Source of the DNA: Treponema sp.
Lineage (GTDB): Bacteria; Spirochaetota; Spirochaetia; Treponematales; Treponemataceae
Direction: 5' to 3'
Assembly: GCA_024683675.1 (NCBI GenBank)
Contig: JAIKYB010000108.1
Span: forward strand, 1 to 63,057
DNA length: 63,057 nucleotides
How positions within the stretch are numbered: position 1 is the stretch's first letter; every line of letters begins with the position of its first letter. This document shows, piece by piece, positions 52,964 to 61,098 of this stretch. The position numbers and the translations under genes are program-made. The notes beneath the pieces are model-generated. The model searched no databases. It saw nothing but the letters and a program-made list of their open reading frames with translations, and was not told where the DNA came from.

Positions 52964-54561
52964 TTCCACAGAGCCATTTTACTGGCTATCATTTGTGTCA
53001 TTTCGTTCTCAATATCGTGAATTCCCATTGTCTCAATATCAGAACACATTTTTTTGTAATCTGATTCAAAATCTTCCTGATCACCTAAAATCATTTTTAT
53101 AAGGGCTTCTTTAACAAAATTATCAATTCTTGTAAGTAAAAGCTGAGACTGAACTTTTAAAGGATACTGCCAGACTTGACCATGCTTTGAAACTCCAAGT
53201 TCTTCACTGCTTGGAAAGAGGTCTGTCCACATTTCTACACCATAGGCTTTTAAGGTTTCCTTCTGGGAATAATTGTAGCCGGCAATTACAGTATCTCTTT
53301 GATTTTTCCCAAGAGGATTTCCTGTGGAATCTATATAACCAGGGCCTGCAACCGGGAAAGGATAAAGCCAGATTCCAACTCCGCATTTTGGGTCAGTGTT
53401 ATTAATGGCAATTCTTTTATTTTCCCCATTATAATAATAATCAATATTTTCAATTCCCCAGTTTATAAGGATTTGAGCTTCTTCGGAACAAATGTAATCC
53501 ATAAACTTAAAGGCTCTTTCCGGGTATTTACACTGCTTTGAAATTGCAATTCCCCAGCCACCAGAATAACCATAATCCTTTAAGGATGGATCCTTTATTT
53601 TTTCAGATACTGTAACCGGAATATAGGCAAAACTTCTTTCTGTCATATCCTTTTTGGCAAGATTTGTCTGAATATCATTAAAAGACCAGAGAGGAAAGCT
53701 GGTTGCCAATACATAACCTTCTGAAAGCTTTGATTTCCAGCCATCAATATTTTGAGTAAAGCTTTCCGGATCTAAAAGTCCTTCGTGATAAATTTTATTA
53801 AGCCACTTATAAAAGAGCTTCATTTGTGGATTTAAGAATTTATAAGTACAGCTTTGATTATAAGGATTAACAATCCACTGGCCGTCATCAGGGTAACCAA
53901 TAACATAATTTCCAGGATTAGAAAGGCCAACATACCAGTACCAGTCATCTGTTAGAAGACTTAAAGCTATAGTTTTATGACCGTTTATTTCAGGATACTT
54001 TCTTGTATATGCAAGGAGTAGATTTTCTAAATCATCTAGAGTTTTTATTTTGGGATAGCCGAATTCCTTTAAGACTGCATTTTGAATCTGTATATTTCCA
54101 GAAGTTTCATATTTATTTGTTTTAATTTCATAGGTTCCAAAGGAATAAATAGAAGGGTCTTCTTTGGTATAACGCAGCTTTACAATCTGATCCCCATAAA
54201 GAGCCTTCATATTCTGACCATATTTTTCTATGTAATTATCCAAAGGAAGAATGACCCCAGCTTCTATCAATCGGGAAAGGTCACTTTTTGCAAAAATCAA
54301 ATCGGGATAATTATTATTTGCTATCATTAAGTCTATCGAAGAGCTTTGATCCATTCTGTTATCAAGAATTTTTAGGGTAACACCTGTTCTTTCTGTTATT
54401 TTTTTTGCGACAGTATCGTCAAAGCTTTGACTTTCGGCAGTATCTGCAGAATAAAAGCTTAAAGTGATTGGCTCATTTTTGCTTGAAGACGAAGAAGTCT
54501 TTTGGCAGCCAGAAAAAATAAGACAGAAGGTAAGAAAGCAAACGAATAGACTAAGCTTCAT
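52960..54561 (-). CDS. Extracellular solute-binding lipoprotein (family 1)
   Basis: The 533-residue product has a lipoprotein signal (TFCLIFSGCQ, lipidated C19) and the bilobed solute-binding fold of family 1, with DTVAKKITERTGVTLKIL near residue 47 and IAISKQCKYPERAFKFMDYI near 330-350. It resembles the LplA/LipO-type proteins of the YesMN-linked carbohydrate transporters. No permease or ATPase genes accompany it here. It lies 7 bases after the response regulator gene and is probably co-transcribed. Confidence 0.87.
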   Translation of the reverse strand: MKLSLFVCFLTFCLIFSGCQKTSSSSSKNEPITLSFYSADTAESQSFDDTVAKKITERTGVTLKILDNRMDQSSSIDLMIANNNYPDLIFAKSDLSRLIEAGVILPLDNYIEKYGQNMKALYGDQIVKLRYTKEDPSIYSFGTYEIKTNKYETSGNIQIQNAVLKEFGYPKIKTLDDLENLLLAYTRKYPEINGHKTIALSLLTDDWYWYVGLSNPGNYVIGYPDDGQWIVNPYNQSCTYKFLNPQMKLFYKWLNKIYHEGLLDPESFTQNIDGWKSKLSEGYVLATSFPLWSFNDIQTNLAKKDMTERSFAYIPVTVSEKIKDPSLKDYGYSGGWGIAISKQCKYPERAFKFMDYICSEEAQILINWGIENIDYYYNGENKRIAINNTDPKCGVGIWLYPFPVAGPGYIDSTGNPLGKNQRDTVIAGYNYSQKETLKAYGVEMWTDLFPSSEELGVSKHGQVWQYPLKVQSQLLLTRIDNFVKEALIKMILGDQEDFESDYKKMCSDIETMGIHDIENEMTQMIASKMALWN

Positions 54562-54568
54562 AAATAAT

Positions 54569-56119
54569 TTATTCCCCCTTTTCTATTGATTTTTTAAACT
54601 CTTTTGGTGTGAGTCCTGTACATTTTTTGAATTTCATAAAGAAGTAGTCTGTATTTGAATAGCCTACCAGCTTTGAAATTTGATATACCTTGAGGTCAGA
54701 ATGTAAAAGTTTTTCTTTTGCATCTTCAATCCTAAGCTCATCAAGGAAGGTATTAAATTGTTTACCGGTAAATTTCTTGAACTTCTTTCCCAAATATGCA
54801 GAATTACAGTTAAATAAGTCTCCCAGATTTTCAAGACGGATATCTGGAGAGGTGTAATTATTTTTTATATAAGAAATCACCTTAACGATAACTGAATCTG
54901 CGGTATTAAAGTTAAAGTTTTCAATAAAGTTATTAAGTACATTTCTAAAGAACATGAAAACTTCATCATAAGAAGCAGCATCTAAAATCTTTGGAATGAT
55001 TTCAAAAGTTTCTCCATCACTAATTTCACGCTCCGGATATTTTGCAATTATTTTATTTCTGAGCTCTACGATGCAGGAAATAATATTCTTCTTAATGACA
55101 GTATCCTGAACCTTGTAATTGAAGAAGCCCTGATAAAGATATTTTTCTACTTCTGAAAGTTTAACCTTATCATAAGTTTCAATACAGAAAATAAGCTGAT
55201 CAACATTATCACTGATATCAATTACTTCTTCTGATTTTGATGCAGACTGAAGAATTTCTTTTGAAAGATAAATTTCCTTTGAAAAATAGAATTTATAAGA
55301 CTGAAGCTCCAGGGCCTGTTTATAAGAAAGTAAAATACCTTCCAAGCCATGATTACACTGACTTTTTGTTGTAAACATACGGCCAATCTGGAATTTCGAC
55401 ATCCGATCCAAACAGTTTAAGATTGCAGATTCGTTGGAGGTTTTAATAAATAAAGCAAGGTTACTTCCAAAGGAAATAGTCTGATATGTGAAGAAGGAGA
55501 ATACATTATCAATTGTTTCCTTTAATTTGTTTTCTGTTATAGAGTCACATTTTGAAAGATCCATTAAAATACAGGTATAATCAGCTTTATCATAGTCAGA
55601 AAGGAACTTTGTTGAAGAAAGTTCAGCTGGCTCACCTACTACACCGCTTTGTATAATACGTAAAATAAAATCTCTTACCTGTAAGTGAACTGCATTTTTA
55701 GAAGATTCAGAAAGACGGCGATTTTCCTTGATTTTATGAATAATTTCTACAACCTTTTTTTCCAGCTCTACTTCATCTACAGGCTTTAAAAGATAGCCGG
55801 AAGCTCCCAGGTTCATAGTTTTTTGAGCATAATCAAAATCTGAATAACCGGAAAGAATTAAAACTGCAGGCATTTTTGTAGGATCAGAAGAAAAGTAACT
55901 TCTAACCTGAGAAAGCACTTCAATTCCTGTAAAACCTGGCATTTTTATATCCAAAATTACCAGATCAGGACGTAAATCAATAATCTGATTAATTGCATCC
56001 TTTCCGTTTGCAGCTTCACCACATATTCTGCAGCCAATTTTTTCCCAGTCAATGATGCATTTTAAGCCATTTCGAATGTTTTCCTCATCATCAGCTATGA
56101 GTACATTAAAGAAATCCAT
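54569..56119 (-). CDS. YesN-type response regulator with AraC domain
   Basis: The 516-residue product has an N-terminal receiver domain with the phosphorylation site D57 (LVILDIKMPGFTG) and the lysine LLKPVDE. A long middle region (about 140-400) follows. The C-terminal AraC-type double helix-turn-helix (about 415-510) contains LENLGDLFNCNSAYLGKKFK and YQISKLVGYSNTDYFFMKFK. YesN partners usually control sugar-uptake genes. It follows the sensor gene by about 18 bases and precedes the solute-binding gene. Confidence 0.92.
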   Translation of the reverse strand: MDFFNVLIADDEENIRNGLKCIIDWEKIGCRICGEAANGKDAINQIIDLRPDLVILDIKMPGFTGIEVLSQVRSYFSSDPTKMPAVLILSGYSDFDYAQKTMNLGASGYLLKPVDEVELEKKVVEIIHKIKENRRLSESSKNAVHLQVRDFILRIIQSGVVGEPAELSSTKFLSDYDKADYTCILMDLSKCDSITENKLKETIDNVFSFFTYQTISFGSNLALFIKTSNESAILNCLDRMSKFQIGRMFTTKSQCNHGLEGILLSYKQALELQSYKFYFSKEIYLSKEILQSASKSEEVIDISDNVDQLIFCIETYDKVKLSEVEKYLYQGFFNYKVQDTVIKKNIISCIVELRNKIIAKYPEREISDGETFEIIPKILDAASYDEVFMFFRNVLNNFIENFNFNTADSVIVKVISYIKNNYTSPDIRLENLGDLFNCNSAYLGKKFKKFTGKQFNTFLDELRIEDAKEKLLHSDLKVYQISKLVGYSNTDYFFMKFKKCTGLTPKEFKKSIEKGE

Positions 56120-56137
56120 AATAACTCCTTCTTAAAC

Positions 56138-57943
56138 TTATTTTAATGCAAAATGTAAGGTCACTGATGTTCCCTCTCCTACCTTGCTTTCTATTTTCAT
56201 TCCGTATTCATTTCCATAAAAAAGTTTTATACGGGAATTTACATTTTCAATACCGATAGACATTGAATGTTCATCGTTTTTTCCGCTGTCCAGTTTTTCC
56301 TGCAGTTGGGCAAGCTTTTCTTCTTCAATTCCACAGCCATTATCCTTTACAATAATATCCATGTATTTTTCCTGTTCAGAAATACTTAAAATATTGATTA
56401 TTATGTAAATCATACCGCCTGAAAGTCTATCTTCCAGACCATGACTAAAGGAATTTTCTACAAGAGGCTGAATTAAAAGCGGCAGGACCATAACATTTTC
56501 TTTTTCGCCTGTCACCAAAAGGTCATAAGAAACCCTAGAGCCAAAACGCATCTGCTGGATTTTAAGGTAATTGTCTACAGCTTCCAGCTCTTTTTCCAAA
56601 GGTACAGGAGTACCCTTTACAGAAAGGTTATAACGTAAAAGTGCTGCCAGCATTCTGAGCATGGAAGCAATTTCCTTTTCACCAGAGGCAATAGCCTTCA
56701 TTCTGATTGTTTCAATTGTATTAAATAAAAAATGAGGATTAATCTGTGTTGCCAGCATTTTAAATCTGATTTCATTTTGCCTTGAAGTAAGCTGCTCCTT
56801 TTCCAGATTCTGCTGATAGACTTCTTTAATCAGTTGTTTAATATCATTAGACATTTGATAAATTGTATTATAAATCTGAGCAAATTCATCATGGCCGCCA
56901 ATAGAAGGGGCAATTTCAAAATTGTTATCAACTATCTGAACAATTTCATTTTTTATACGTCCAAATCGTCTTTTCAGATAAGTAGCAAAAAGGAAGAATA
57001 CCGTCATTGCAAGAGCTCCGAAGACGGTAAGAGTTACAACAGAAAATAAAATAACGGAAGCAAAATGATGATAAAGATTTGCCATTGGAAATACATTAAA
57101 AATTACAAGTCTGACAGCTGCATTTCCAGGGGCCTTAAATCTTGATTCAGAGATTCCATAACTTTGGTTACGGAAACGTTTTCTTTGAATAGTTTTAAGG
57201 TTGAGTATGGAATCATTTACCATACTTCGGAACATAAGTATTTCTTCCTGCGAAAGATTATCAAAGGAAGATAAAAACATTTCTGAATCCAAAAAAATTA
57301 AGGAATCATAAGTTGGACTTTTTAATAGCTTTGAAAATATTTCCGGATTAATATTCATGCAGAGAACCCCCAGAAACTTTCCTTCAGAAGACCAGAGAGA
57401 ACGAATCAAACAGAAATATTTTTTTTGGCTAACAGAATCAAGCTTATAAAGCCAGAAAGACTGTCCTTTTGTATTAATGGCATCTACATACCATTTTGAA
57501 TTAAGTATTTTTTTATCAGTTTTAATAATAAAGGAATTATCAAGCAAATCTGGATTTTCCGTATAGATTCGAATATTTTGAACCTGGGGATAAACATGCA
57601 GATAGTTATCAAAAAAAGTCATTTGAGAATAGGCAGTATAGACTTCCTGAATATCATTAAACTTTAAGCCTAAAAGAGTATTAAGCTGATTATTAACGTA
57701 AATTCTATCAGAAAGAATCTGTACTTCTTCCAGGTCGTGGGAAAAGGCCCCCTGCATAGTCTGCAAGGTAGACTTTATACCTTCAGATTCCCAATCCATC
57801 ATAAATTTATAAACATATGAAATAAAAATCGCTGATAAAGTAAGAAAAGGGACTAAAAATACAGTTATAAAAAGTATGCGGATACTATTTTCTACTGAGA
57901 TTCTATTTAGTTTGTTTTCGAAAAATTCCTGAACTTTATTCAT
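56138..57943 (-). CDS. YesM-type sensor histidine kinase
   Basis: The 601-residue product has a membrane helix at about 22-45, an external Cache-like domain (about 50-290), and a second membrane helix at about 300-325. A HAMP domain follows, then the LytS/YesM-type kinase core. The phosphorylated histidine is in NPHFLFNTIETIR near residue 410, and the ATPase motifs are DNGCGIEEEK and SIGIENVNSRI. Paired with the YesN regulator and the solute-binding lipoprotein it may sense an external sugar. The first gene of the unit; upstream bases are very AT-rich and contain TATAAT boxes. Confidence 0.92.
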   Translation of the reverse strand: MNKVQEFFENKLNRISVENSIRILFITVFLVPFLTLSAIFISYVYKFMMDWESEGIKSTLQTMQGAFSHDLEEVQILSDRIYVNNQLNTLLGLKFNDIQEVYTAYSQMTFFDNYLHVYPQVQNIRIYTENPDLLDNSFIIKTDKKILNSKWYVDAINTKGQSFWLYKLDSVSQKKYFCLIRSLWSSEGKFLGVLCMNINPEIFSKLLKSPTYDSLIFLDSEMFLSSFDNLSQEEILMFRSMVNDSILNLKTIQRKRFRNQSYGISESRFKAPGNAAVRLVIFNVFPMANLYHHFASVILFSVVTLTVFGALAMTVFFLFATYLKRRFGRIKNEIVQIVDNNFEIAPSIGGHDEFAQIYNTIYQMSNDIKQLIKEVYQQNLEKEQLTSRQNEIRFKMLATQINPHFLFNTIETIRMKAIASGEKEIASMLRMLAALLRYNLSVKGTPVPLEKELEAVDNYLKIQQMRFGSRVSYDLLVTGEKENVMVLPLLIQPLVENSFSHGLEDRLSGGMIYIIINILSISEQEKYMDIIVKDNGCGIEEEKLAQLQEKLDSGKNDEHSMSIGIENVNSRIKLFYGNEYGMKIESKVGEGTSVTLHFALK

Positions 57944-58081
57944 AAAAACTTACTTAATTAGTGATTATATATACAATTATATCATTATTTAAAAAAATGT
58001 ATAGAAGAAACTTTAATAAAAAGGAAAAAAAAATGTGAAAAATAGTGAAATTTATATAAGATTTTTATAAGACTTATATTT

Positions 58082-59080
58082 TTAGCGATTAAAATCTTTA
58101 CCGCGGGGACCAAAATCAGCTTGTCTTTGGCGGAGCTCTTGAATTATAAGATTTCCGCTTTCTAACTGATCAATTAAATCCCAATGCCAGTCTAAATTAC
58201 TTGGTGGAAATGGAGGCTGGGCTGGAGCTTTTACTCTGGAATTTGCTTGAAGAATAATTTCCATCAGAGCTTCCAGACTGCTTTTATCGGCCAGGCGAAT
58301 TAAATAAGCTTCTTTATCAGTTACAAGGATTTTTTTATCCTCTGAAAAAATATAATTTTCACTCTTAAAATCAAGAGGTGCAACTACATTACGAACCTTA
58401 TTACTTCTTCCTGAAGTGGCTGAATAATTATTTCCACAGGAAAAAAGATGTTTATCAACATAAAACTCATCTTCTTTATATTTTACAAGAGCCTTTTCCT
58501 CTGAATAATCCATATCAGAAATCCAATAGCGAATATCATATATTCGGTCATTGCTTATATAAAGTCCGCCAATGTTTCGGTCTGTTGCCTGAGGACTTAG
58601 TTTAATTCCATCTGAAGAAGCATTACCCCGGTAATAGTTTTTATCTTCCTGATCCTGTATAAAAAAATTCAGATAAAGTTTTTCATCAAAAACTGCAAGA
58701 GCTATTTTATTCTGATCATGTTTGGAAAAATTTAGAATTAATTCGCCTGCAAAGGGAGAATTTTCTTCTTCAATAGAATTGCTTTTAGAAATTGATTGAA
58801 AGTCAAGCGCTACAAGCTCGGCACTTTTGCTGTCTGCTGTATTTCTGCTTCTTGGGTACTTTTCTGAATATGATTTAGCTTCTGCAGCCCTATTCAAATA
58901 CCAGCCATAATAAGTTTTTAAGACAATAAATAAATAAGGATTTTCATCAGTCTGGTCTTTTTCAAAAAAAATATACCGGTCCTTGCCTTCCCAAAGCCCG
59001 TATAACGATTGGGGTAACGTAGCGGAATGCACAGGAAACAGTAAAAAGAAAGCCAAACTGACTAAAAATCCTTTTTTCAT
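58082..59080 (-). CDS. Exported protein of unknown function
   Basis: The 332-residue product has a signal peptide (KKGFLVSLAFFLLFPVHS, cut near HSA) and a beta-rich mature part. The start LYGLWEGKDRYIFFEKD recalls lipocalin-like repeats, and similar blocks recur (NIGGLYISNDRIYDIRYW; KSENYIFSEDKKILVTDK), hinting at internal repeats of a strand pair. A polar, proline-containing C-terminal region ends with GPRGKDFNR. It has a GCCGATAA box 10 bases before the ATG and no ribosome site. It is divergent from thiI. Family unknown. Confidence 0.65.
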   Translation of the reverse strand: MKKGFLVSLAFFLLFPVHSATLPQSLYGLWEGKDRYIFFEKDQTDENPYLFIVLKTYYGWYLNRAAEAKSYSEKYPRSRNTADSKSAELVALDFQSISKSNSIEEENSPFAGELILNFSKHDQNKIALAVFDEKLYLNFFIQDQEDKNYYRGNASSDGIKLSPQATDRNIGGLYISNDRIYDIRYWISDMDYSEEKALVKYKEDEFYVDKHLFSCGNNYSATSGRSNKVRNVVAPLDFKSENYIFSEDKKILVTDKEAYLIRLADKSSLEALMEIILQANSRVKAPAQPPFPPSNLDWHWDLIDQLESGNLIIQELRQRQADFGPRGKDFNR

Positions 59081-59090
59081 CGTTAAATGA

Positions 59091-59098
59091 TTATCGGC
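59091..59098 (-). promoter_or_regulatory. GCCGATAA box upstream of the exported unknown
   Basis: A perfect sigma-28 -10 consensus read on the minus strand, with TTGA 15 bases upstream where TAAA is expected. The box ends 10 bases before the ATG. It could also serve as the GATAAT box of a sigma-70 promoter (TTGATT, 16-base spacer). Confidence 0.5.
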
Positions 59099-59104
59099 AG
59101 GTAG

Positions 59105-59133
59105 TTCAAAAAATCAAGGAATTGTTCTATAAT
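59105..59133 (+). promoter_or_regulatory. Promoter of thiI, predicted leaderless
   Basis: TTCAAA (59105-59110), a 17-base spacer and a perfect TATAAT (59128-59133) are followed by 7 bases and the thiI ATG. There is no ribosome site. The geometry is the same as at smpB and ispG. Confidence 0.65.
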
Positions 59134-59140
59134 ATTCTTT

Positions 59141-60316
59141 ATGACTTATCTAGCAAAAATTGGAGAACTTACCCTTAAGGGGTCAAATCTTCAGGAATTT
59201 GAAAATCTATTAAAACATAATACAGCAAAATGTCTGGAAGGCACATCCGGAAAGGTTTCTTTAAGAGCCGGACGTCTTTATATTGAATGTGACCAGGCAG
59301 ATAGCGAAAAAACTGAATTTGTACTTAACCATCTTATAGGAATAACAGGCTGGGCCAAGGCTAGTGTTTGCGAAAAAAGTATAGAAGCAATTAGCAAGGC
59401 TGTTTATGAACTGGCAAAAATTGAAGCAGATAAGGGCTGCAAAACTTTTAAAATTGATGCCCGCAGAGCTGATAAAAGTTTTCCATTAAACTCTTACCAG
59501 ATTTGTTGCGAAGCGGCAGGTGACGTTGAAGCAATAATGAAGGTTGATGTTCATAAGCCTGACACTATTATTTATGTAGAAGTTCGTGAACAGGTTTTTA
59601 TTTATGTTGATTCAAATAAAGGCTGCCGGGGACTTCCTGTCGGTTCAAGCGGAAAGGGACTTTTACTTTTAAGTGGAGGTCTGGATTCTCCGGTTGCAGG
59701 CTATAGAATGCTAAGACGTGGAATGAAAATTGAATGCTGTTATTTCCATTCTTATCCTTACACTTCGGAAGAGGCAAAGCAGAAGGTTGTAACGCTTGCC
59801 CAAAAGCTTGCCTATTACGGAATTACGACTTATCTGAATGTAATACCTTTTACCGAAGTTCAAATGCAGATAAAAAAGAAGGCACCTGAAGCCTGGACAA
59901 CACTTATGCTTAGAGTTTGTATGATGAAGGTTGCAAACAGACTGGGACACCGCTGCAAGGCAAAGTGTATTATTACAGGTGAAAGCGTTGGTCAGGTTGC
60001 AAGTCAAACAATAGAAAACATGACTGTAACAGAGCATTTTGCGGAACTTCCACTGCTCCGCCCTTTGTGTGGAATGGACAAGGAAGAAATAATTCGGGAT
60101 TCTGAATTTATTGATACTTACGAAACTTCAATACTTCCCTATGAAGACTGCTGCGTTCTCTTTTCACCAAGACATCCTGTTTTAAGAGGAAGAGTTGAAG
60201 AAGCAGAAGAGATTTACAAAGCCCTGGAAGTAGATGAAGAGATTGAAAAAGCTTACAAAGAGCGGGAAATTATAAAGCTAACTATAAATGGTGAACCAGT
60301 AAAGAAGACTGAATAA
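59141..60316 (+). CDS. thiI: ThiI, tRNA 4-thiouridine synthetase
   Basis: ThiI adenylates and sulfurates uridine 8 of tRNA. The 391-residue product has the N-terminal ferredoxin-like and THUMP domains (about 1-165) and the PP-loop LSGGLDSPVAGY near residue 178. It ends soon after CCVLFSPRHP without the rhodanese domain of the 482-residue E. coli protein. Such short forms take sulfur from a partner cysteine desulfurase. The stop overlaps the next start as TAATG. Its promoter predicts a leaderless mRNA. Confidence 0.94.
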   Translation: MTYLAKIGELTLKGSNLQEFENLLKHNTAKCLEGTSGKVSLRAGRLYIECDQADSEKTEFVLNHLIGITGWAKASVCEKSIEAISKAVYELAKIEADKGCKTFKIDARRADKSFPLNSYQICCEAAGDVEAIMKVDVHKPDTIIYVEVREQVFIYVDSNKGCRGLPVGSSGKGLLLLSGGLDSPVAGYRMLRRGMKIECCYFHSYPYTSEEAKQKVVTLAQKLAYYGITTYLNVIPFTEVQMQIKKKAPEAWTTLMLRVCMMKVANRLGHRCKAKCIITGESVGQVASQTIENMTVTEHFAELPLLRPLCGMDKEEIIRDSEFIDTYETSILPYEDCCVLFSPRHPVLRGRVEEAEEIYKALEVDEEIEKAYKEREIIKLTINGEPVKKTE

Positions 60317-61098
60317 TGAAAAAAGAAGAAAAAGAGCTTATTTTCAATTTACTCAAGACTGCTGATGCTAATGTTTACGGCTATACACGGGATATTTTTG
60401 CAGCTGAAAGAGAATTTTCTGATGATATAATTAAAGAAGAAAGTTCCAAGGAAATTCCAGCTCAGCCAACAGTTTCCGATGCGACCAGCGCTTCTGATTC
60501 AGCTTCACTTTCTGCAGACAATGCAAATAGTACACAAAAGGGCATGACTTTGGATGAATTAAATGCAAAGATTATGCGCTGTACCCGCTGTCAGCTTGCA
60601 AGAACTAGAAATAATGTAGTCCCTGGTCAGGGAGTAGAAGCTCCTCTGGTTTTGGTTGTCGGTGAAGGACCCGGAGCAGAAGAAGATGCCAGAGGCTTAC
60701 CCTTTGTTGGCAAGGCCGGAATCTTACTGGATAAAATGCTTGCAGCAATTAAATTATACAGGGATACAAACTGCTATATAGCAAATATTGTAAAATGCCG
60801 GCCACCAGAAAATAGAAATCCTCTGCCAGAAGAAGAGGCAGCCTGTTTTTCATTTTTAGAGGCCCAGATTCATATATTAAAGCCAAAGATGATTTTATGT
60901 ATGGGAAAAGTTGCAGCCGAAAAGTTATTAGACCAGCAGTTACCAATCACCCAATACCATGGACATTTTTTTGAATATAAGGGCATTCCTTTAATGCCAA
61001 CCTATCATCCTAGTGCGCTTTTAAGAAACGAAGCCCTTAAAAGACCAGCCTGGGAAGATTTAAAAGGTTTCCGCAGAAGGCTTGACCAGCTGATATGA
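60316..61098 (+). CDS. Type 4 uracil-DNA glycosylase with N-terminal extension
   Basis: This DNA repair enzyme removes uracil. The 260-residue product has the type 4 iron-sulfur cysteines C89, C92, C161 and C177, motif A GEGPGAEEDARGLPFVG, and motif B HPSALLR. About 75 residues precede the core; they begin with a helical segment (NLLKTADANVYGYTRDIF) and continue as a Ser/Ala-rich linker. The gene overlaps thiI by one base and priA by 4 bases (ATGA). Confidence 0.93.
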   Translation: MKKEEKELIFNLLKTADANVYGYTRDIFAAEREFSDDIIKEESSKEIPAQPTVSDATSASDSASLSADNANSTQKGMTLDELNAKIMRCTRCQLARTRNNVVPGQGVEAPLVLVVGEGPGAEEDARGLPFVGKAGILLDKMLAAIKLYRDTNCYIANIVKCRPPENRNPLPEEEAACFSFLEAQIHILKPKMILCMGKVAAEKLLDQQLPITQYHGHFFEYKGIPLMPTYHPSALLRNEALKRPAWEDLKGFRRRLDQLI

